Origin: Siminovitchia sediminis
GTDB lineage: Bacteria; Bacillota; Bacilli; Bacillales; Bacillaceae_C
Direction: 5' to 3'
Length of the DNA stretch: 64,000 nt
Assembly (NCBI RefSeq): GCF_042680885.1
Contig: NZ_JBHUEO010000113.1
Coordinates: 48,628 to 112,627, forward strand
Shown piece by piece: positions 60,693 through 64,000 of this stretch (within the stretch, counting starts at the first letter, position 1; every line of letters starts with the position of its first letter). The notes beneath the pieces were generated by a model. The model made no database searches. It was not told where the DNA came from and was given only the letters and a program-made list of their open reading frames with translations. The position numbers and the translations under genes are program-made.

Positions 60693-62006
60693 TCATTGCC
60701 CTCGGCGGGGGCTTGGCTTTTTTACCTTCCGGGTTTGCTTCACACTCCACCAAAGCATCCAGAAGCCCAAAAGAAACAGACCGCCTGTAACATAAAAAAC
60801 GGAGGAAATTCCAACATATCCCGATACGATTCCACCAAGCATCGGTCCGAAAACGTTGCCGAGAAAACGGAAACTCTGGTTGTATCCAAGAACTTCCCCC
60901 TGAAGTTCAAACGGGGCTTCCATTCGGATGTAGGCCGTGATGCACGGCAGCATTCCGCCTATGGACATTCCAAATAGGAATCTTAATATGACCAGCTGCC
61001 AAAGATCTGTGACGAACGCTTGAGGAACAATAAGCGTTGCTGCCAATATAAGCAGAATCATCATCACTTTGTCATAACCAATATCGTCACCAAGTTTTCC
61101 CCACCTTTTCGTAAGAAGCAGGTTACCGAACCCGGTTGCCGAAAAAGCCAAACCTGATAAAAATGCGACATTGTCTGCACTTGTTAATTCACTCACATAA
61201 AGGGAAAGGAGGGGTTGGATGCTGAATAATCCAGCTTGAACAATAAAGGCGATCCCCATAACACTGACTAGCATCCGGTGTTGCAGAATGATTTGGATTA
61301 CTTTTTTTCTGGAAGGACGGTTCTTTTGCTTTTTTGACTCATTGTTTGACTTTTCCACAATCCCGAATAATACAACAAGCGTTGCAAGCACGATTGAGGA
61401 TGCGGTAATAATAAACGTATACTGAAAACCGAAAGAATCGGCCATCACACCGCCAAGCAGAGGACCGAAAAGTGTGCCGGATACTGTCCCCATCTGTAAA
61501 ATTCCAAGTGTTTCACCCGCTATTTTCTTGGGTGTCTGCTTTGCAATGAGTGCAATAGAAGTCGGAATGAAACCTGTTACGATTCCCATGACAAGCCTCA
61601 ATAAAAAAAGCCCATGAACATGATGCATGAACCCCATAAGAAAGATACTTGCAGAAATTCCAAAACCATTAATCAGCAGTATTGGCTTAAATCCGTATTT
61701 ATCACCAATTCTTCCCCATATAGGAGACATGAGAAAAGCTGTAACAAAAGTAATACCAAAAATAAAACCCGACCAGCGTTGGACATATTCATCGCTGAAC
61801 TCACCGAATGTTTCAATATAAAGAGAAAGAAAAGGCATCACCATTGTCATGCTTCCTGCAATGATAAAGTTACAGACCCACATGATCCACAAGTTTCGCT
61901 TTTCGATACTGATATTAGCACCTTCTTGTATAAAATACTTCGTTTTTCTAGATATAAGTATACTTTTACCGGGGAAATATTCAACGAATACAGCTCGGAG
62001 AGCCAT
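60693..62006 (-). CDS. MFS-family drug efflux transporter (YuxJ/MdtG-like)
   Basis: A major facilitator protein with twelve membrane segments. SPIWGRIGDKYGFKPILLIN is the loop 2-3 signature, GETLGILQMGTVSGTLFGPL the motif C of proton-driven exporters, and RLVMGIVTGFIPTSIALIAK lies between. It resembles MdtG/YuxJ multidrug exporters. The N-terminus is doubtful: ATG 62006 is the only upstream ATG, yet residues 1-32 look unlike the family and overlap promoter-like boxes (TTGAAT, 16 bases, TATACT). The conserved part starts near residue 35 (IEKRNLWIMW). A rare start codon (ATC after AAGGTG) is conceivable. Confidence 0.85.
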   Translation of the reverse strand: MALRAVFVEYFPGKSILISRKTKYFIQEGANISIEKRNLWIMWVCNFIIAGSMTMVMPFLSLYIETFGEFSDEYVQRWSGFIFGITFVTAFLMSPIWGRIGDKYGFKPILLINGFGISASIFLMGFMHHVHGLFLLRLVMGIVTGFIPTSIALIAKQTPKKIAGETLGILQMGTVSGTLFGPLLGGVMADSFGFQYTFIITASSIVLATLVVLFGIVEKSNNESKKQKNRPSRKKVIQIILQHRMLVSVMGIAFIVQAGLFSIQPLLSLYVSELTSADNVAFLSGLAFSATGFGNLLLTKRWGKLGDDIGYDKVMMILLILAATLIVPQAFVTDLWQLVILRFLFGMSIGGMLPCITAYIRMEAPFELQGEVLGYNQSFRFLGNVFGPMLGGIVSGYVGISSVFYVTGGLFLLGFWMLWWSVKQTRKVKKPSPRRGQ

Positions 62007-62138
62007 CTTCCCCGTGATTTACCTCTTTAACTTAAATGGATAACAAGGGCCGGAGAGCATATGAGCAGATATCTATACCCGGAAGCACAACAATTGAAAC
62101 ATCCCGTTGTATTTTTGCTTCATTTTTGAGGGAAATAC

Positions 62139-62161
62139 AAAAAGCAGGCAAAAATGCCTGC
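62139..62161 (-). terminator. Rho-independent terminator downstream of kapB
   Basis: On the minus strand GCAGGCATTTTTGCCTGC is followed by TTTTTG. Confidence 0.8.
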
Positions 62162-62240
62162 CGGCGGATCAGGGCTTAAGGGGGTTCTGGCGGTAAATGG
62201 GCAGCCCTTGGAAACTTAGTGATATCGGTCGTATGCCGTT

Positions 62241-62648
62241 TTATTGAATATCAGGCCATTCAATACCATACATGATCTTATATTCCGGAATCAATACTTT
62301 TAATGCCTCCAAGCTGCGCCTGCTGAAAGGGTCATCGGGTTTGGAAACCAGTTCATCATAGAATTTCAGGACAGCATCTCTTAAACTGTCCTTATATGGA
62401 GGCACATCCTCTTTATATGGCCGGACCATATTGGACGGAACCTGAATTTGCTCCCGGTACGCATGTGCTTTTCTTTCGTGAAAAAATGGTACATCAACTT
62501 CACGCGGATGATGGAGGTTTCCCTGCATGGGATGTTTTAAAACTGCAAGAACCCGGACTACATACATATCCGGATGTATTTCCGTAATTTCCCCGACATA
62601 GGACCCTGTCTTTCTGAATGCTTTGACAATCTGCCCTTTTTCCATCAT
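62241..62648 (-). CDS. kapB: Kinase-associated lipoprotein B family protein KapB
   Basis: A 135-residue protein with IVKAFRKTGSYVGEITEIHP, VRVLAVLKHPMQGNLHHPRE and the C-terminal SLEALKVLIPEYKIMYGIEW. In B. subtilis KapB is needed for signalling through the sporulation kinase KinB. No signal peptide is present here, although the family is often called a lipoprotein. ATG 62648 has AGAGG-TGATCA just before it, a good ribosome binding site. Confidence 0.88.
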   Translation of the reverse strand: MMEKGQIVKAFRKTGSYVGEITEIHPDMYVVRVLAVLKHPMQGNLHHPREVDVPFFHERKAHAYREQIQVPSNMVRPYKEDVPPYKDSLRDAVLKFYDELVSKPDDPFSRRSLEALKVLIPEYKIMYGIEWPDIQ

Positions 62649-62752
62649 TGATCACCTCTATGCTTCTATTATGGCTGACTGAAGGTTAAAATGAAAGAAT
62701 GATGATTTTATGCTGTACATGCTGTAAAGTAAACAGTGGAGGTTTTGGTAAG

Positions 62753-63460
62753 TTGGGAAAGCGGATACTTTTTGCTTTTTATTGTATGATGGTATTTCTG
62801 GTATCCGGTTGCGGCCAGGATGATCAACTTGAATGGAAGAAAGGAGATTCAAACATGTCTGAACAAACAAATTACCCGCAATTGACAAATGAAGTAGCGG
62901 AAAATGAGAAAGTTGTCCAAATGAATACGAGTATGGGGTCTATTAAAATGAAGTTGTTTCCGGAACAAGCTCCAAAAACGGTGGAAAATTTCATGAAGCA
63001 CAGCAAAGACGGATATTACAACGGAATTATCTTTCACCGTGTCATCAAAGACTTCATGATTCAAGGCGGAGATCCAACCGGTACAGGGAGAGGCGGCGAA
63101 AGCATTTACGGTCAGCCGTTTGAAGATGAATTTTCCATGGAACTTTTCAATTTGCGAGGAGCTCTATCGATGGCAAATGCCGGACCGGGCACAAATGGCA
63201 GCCAATTTTTCATTGTCCAAAACAGCCAAACGGACCCTCGAATGAAAGGTCAAATGGAACAGGCCGGTTTTCCTAAGGAAATTATTGATGCCTATATGGA
63301 GAACGGAGGTACGCCACACCTTGACCACCGTCATACGGTATTTGGCCAAGTGATTGAAGGGATGGATGTTGTAGATAACATTGCAAATGTGGAAACTGGT
63401 GCGGCTGACAAGCCTGTAGAAGATGTAACAATTGAAAGTATTGATATTATTAAAGAATAA
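62753..63460 (+). CDS. ppiB: Cyclophilin-type peptidyl-prolyl isomerase with lipoprotein signal
   Basis: A 235-residue cyclophilin. From TTG 62753 (GGAGG ten bases before it) it starts with a lipoprotein signal: hydrophobic LFAFYCMMVFLVSGC with lipobox VSGC. A linker follows, then a cyclophilin domain with FHRVIKDFMIQGGDP, NGSQFFIVQ and HTVFGQVIEGMDVV. It would fold secreted proteins at the outer face of the membrane. AAGGAG at 62841-62846 stands eight bases before an in-frame ATG at 62855, giving a 201-residue form without the signal that would stay in the cytoplasm like the usual Bacillus PpiB. Confidence 0.87.
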   Translation: MGKRILFAFYCMMVFLVSGCGQDDQLEWKKGDSNMSEQTNYPQLTNEVAENEKVVQMNTSMGSIKMKLFPEQAPKTVENFMKHSKDGYYNGIIFHRVIKDFMIQGGDPTGTGRGGESIYGQPFEDEFSMELFNLRGALSMANAGPGTNGSQFFIVQNSQTDPRMKGQMEQAGFPKEIIDAYMENGGTPHLDHRHTVFGQVIEGMDVVDNIANVETGAADKPVEDVTIESIDIIKE

Positions 63461-63474
63461 ATGCTTATTAAACC

Positions 63475-63525
63475 AAGAGCTGTTAGGAAATTGGTGGAAA
63501 ACTGATTTCCTGGCAGCTTTTTGTC
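63475..63525 (+). terminator. Rho-independent terminator after ppiB
   Basis: AAGAGCTG..AGGAAAT pairs with ATTTCCT..CAGCTTTT with a small internal loop and runs into TTTTG. Confidence 0.75.
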
Positions 63526-63639
63526 TTTGAACAATACATGCACGGCACGCTTCACACAATTGCCACCATCCCTTGTTGGAACTGCCTTACCCGATTGGTT
63601 ATAATGAAAGTATACTTTCTATGAAGAAGGGATGTTTAC

Positions 63640-63858
63640 ATGCTGTCTATTTTACAGTCATTTGTATTATATATGCCGTTTTTATATTTTCCTGAAGACA
63701 AGTCGGAATATATTCCTGCCATGATTTCCATGGCGATCTTTGGTGTTGCCTGCGTATTGACTTTTATTTGGATCAGAAAGATTTCAAAGAAACAAGAGCT
63801 TAAAACGAAAGAGATAGAAGAGCGGATAAATCAAGAAAGAAACAGCAAACAAGTATAA
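63640..63858 (+). CDS. Small membrane protein, unknown
   Basis: A 72-residue protein with two hydrophobic segments (LSILQSFVLYMPFLYF and AMISMAIFGVACVLTFIWI) and a charged helical tail (KISKKQELKTKEIEERINQE). AAGGGATG precedes ATG 63640. I do not recognise the family. Two terminator-like hairpins follow the stop. Confidence 0.65.
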   Translation: MLSILQSFVLYMPFLYFPEDKSEYIPAMISMAIFGVACVLTFIWIRKISKKQELKTKEIEERINQERNSKQV

Positions 63859-63876
63859 GCACCTTACCAGGTGCTC

Positions 63877-63909
63877 AGGCTGTCGAGAAACCCTCGACAG
63901 CCTTTTTAA
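63877..63909 (+). terminator. Rho-independent terminator after the small membrane protein gene
   Basis: AGGCTGTCGAG pairs with CTCGACAGCCT around AAACC-type loop bases and runs into TTTTAATT. A smaller hairpin AGCACCT/AGGTGCT precedes it. Confidence 0.9.
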
Positions 63910-63982
63910 TTATTTATAATACTTGTTCTTTCACCGTTTTAATTTGTTAAAATAAAAATAACAAAATATGGCGGTGATAAAG

Positions 63983-64000
63983 TTGCTCCATACAAAATCA
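63983..64000 (+). CDS. Possible start of the next gene (partial)
   Basis: TTG 63983 follows GGCGGTGAT at a good distance and the frame is open to the window end (LLHTKS). An in-frame ATG stands at 63968. Only six codons are visible, so no product can be named. Confidence 0.3.

Overview
The window is a chromosomal segment of an endospore-forming, aerobic Bacillaceae bacterium. The evidence is gene content and gene order. It carries spore coat proteins of the CotF/YusN type, YunB, LytH, a YhcN-type spore lipoprotein, YutH and KapB. Long runs keep the order known from Bacillus subtilis (yusN-fadNAE-yusI-gcvH-yusF-yusE, sufCDSUB, yunFDCB, yutCDEFGHI-yuzD-yutJ-yuzB-yutM-yumC-yumB, yuiBCDE and mrpABCDEFG). 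Ribosome binding sites are strong (AAAGGAGG type) and TTG and GTG starts are frequent. A run of 10 N at 35543-35552 shows that this is a draft scaffold.

Layout. 1-900: 3' part of rodA. 1-11 kb: an accessory catabolic block with an NCS1 permease, a nitrilase-family amidohydrolase, a cyclase-family metal hydrolase, an aldehyde dehydrogenase, a LysR regulator, a D-2-hydroxyacid dehydrogenase, an agmatinase-family ureohydrolase and a sodium:solute symporter broken by a perfect 10-bp duplication. CcpA cre-like sites precede both transporters. The block also holds an IS3-type orfA remnant and short coding scraps. 11-17.4 kb: two coat-protein genes, then the fadNAE beta-oxidation operon behind a perfect FadR-type palindrome. 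17.4-20 kb: a decayed motB/motS fragment, yusI, gcvH, yusF and yusE. 20.2-25.4 kb: the sufCDSUB iron-sulfur assembly operon. 25.4-26.3 kb: small ORFs and a structured, possibly non-coding stretch. 26.3-29.7 kb: yunFDCB. 29.9-33.3 kb: an NhaC-type antiporter and a MetP/MetS-like amino acid importer. 33.3-42.3 kb: the lytH and yut genes, interrupted by a self-complementary tandem repeat array (35.4-35.8 kb) and a chemoreceptor gene (37.5-39.2 kb). 42.3-47.1 kb: redox and Fe-S genes (yutJ, yuzB, yutM, yumC, yumB). 47.3-54.2 kb: Nudix, yuiB, yuiC, yuiD, pepA, a Gly/Tyr-rich small protein, a thioesterase, a DUF2188 protein and an amidase. 54.6-60.4 kb: the seven-gene Mrp Na+/H+ antiporter operon on the minus strand, with a terminator-like hairpin in its leader. 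60.7-64 kb: an MFS exporter, kapB, a cyclophilin with a lipoprotein signal and a second internal start, and a small membrane protein.

Together the core genes supply fatty-acid oxidation, Fe-S cluster biogenesis, NADH/NADPH flavoenzymes, sodium/pH homeostasis and sporulation functions. The 1-11 kb block looks like an island for use of a nitrogen-containing (amide or guanidino) compound and is partly decayed. I see no CRISPR array, prophage, rRNA or tRNA. The signals most worth following are the broken symporter, the 123-bp repeat array at the scaffold gap, the mrp leader hairpin, the dual-start cyclophilin, and the structured spacers at 25.7-26.0 kb and 54.2-54.5 kb.
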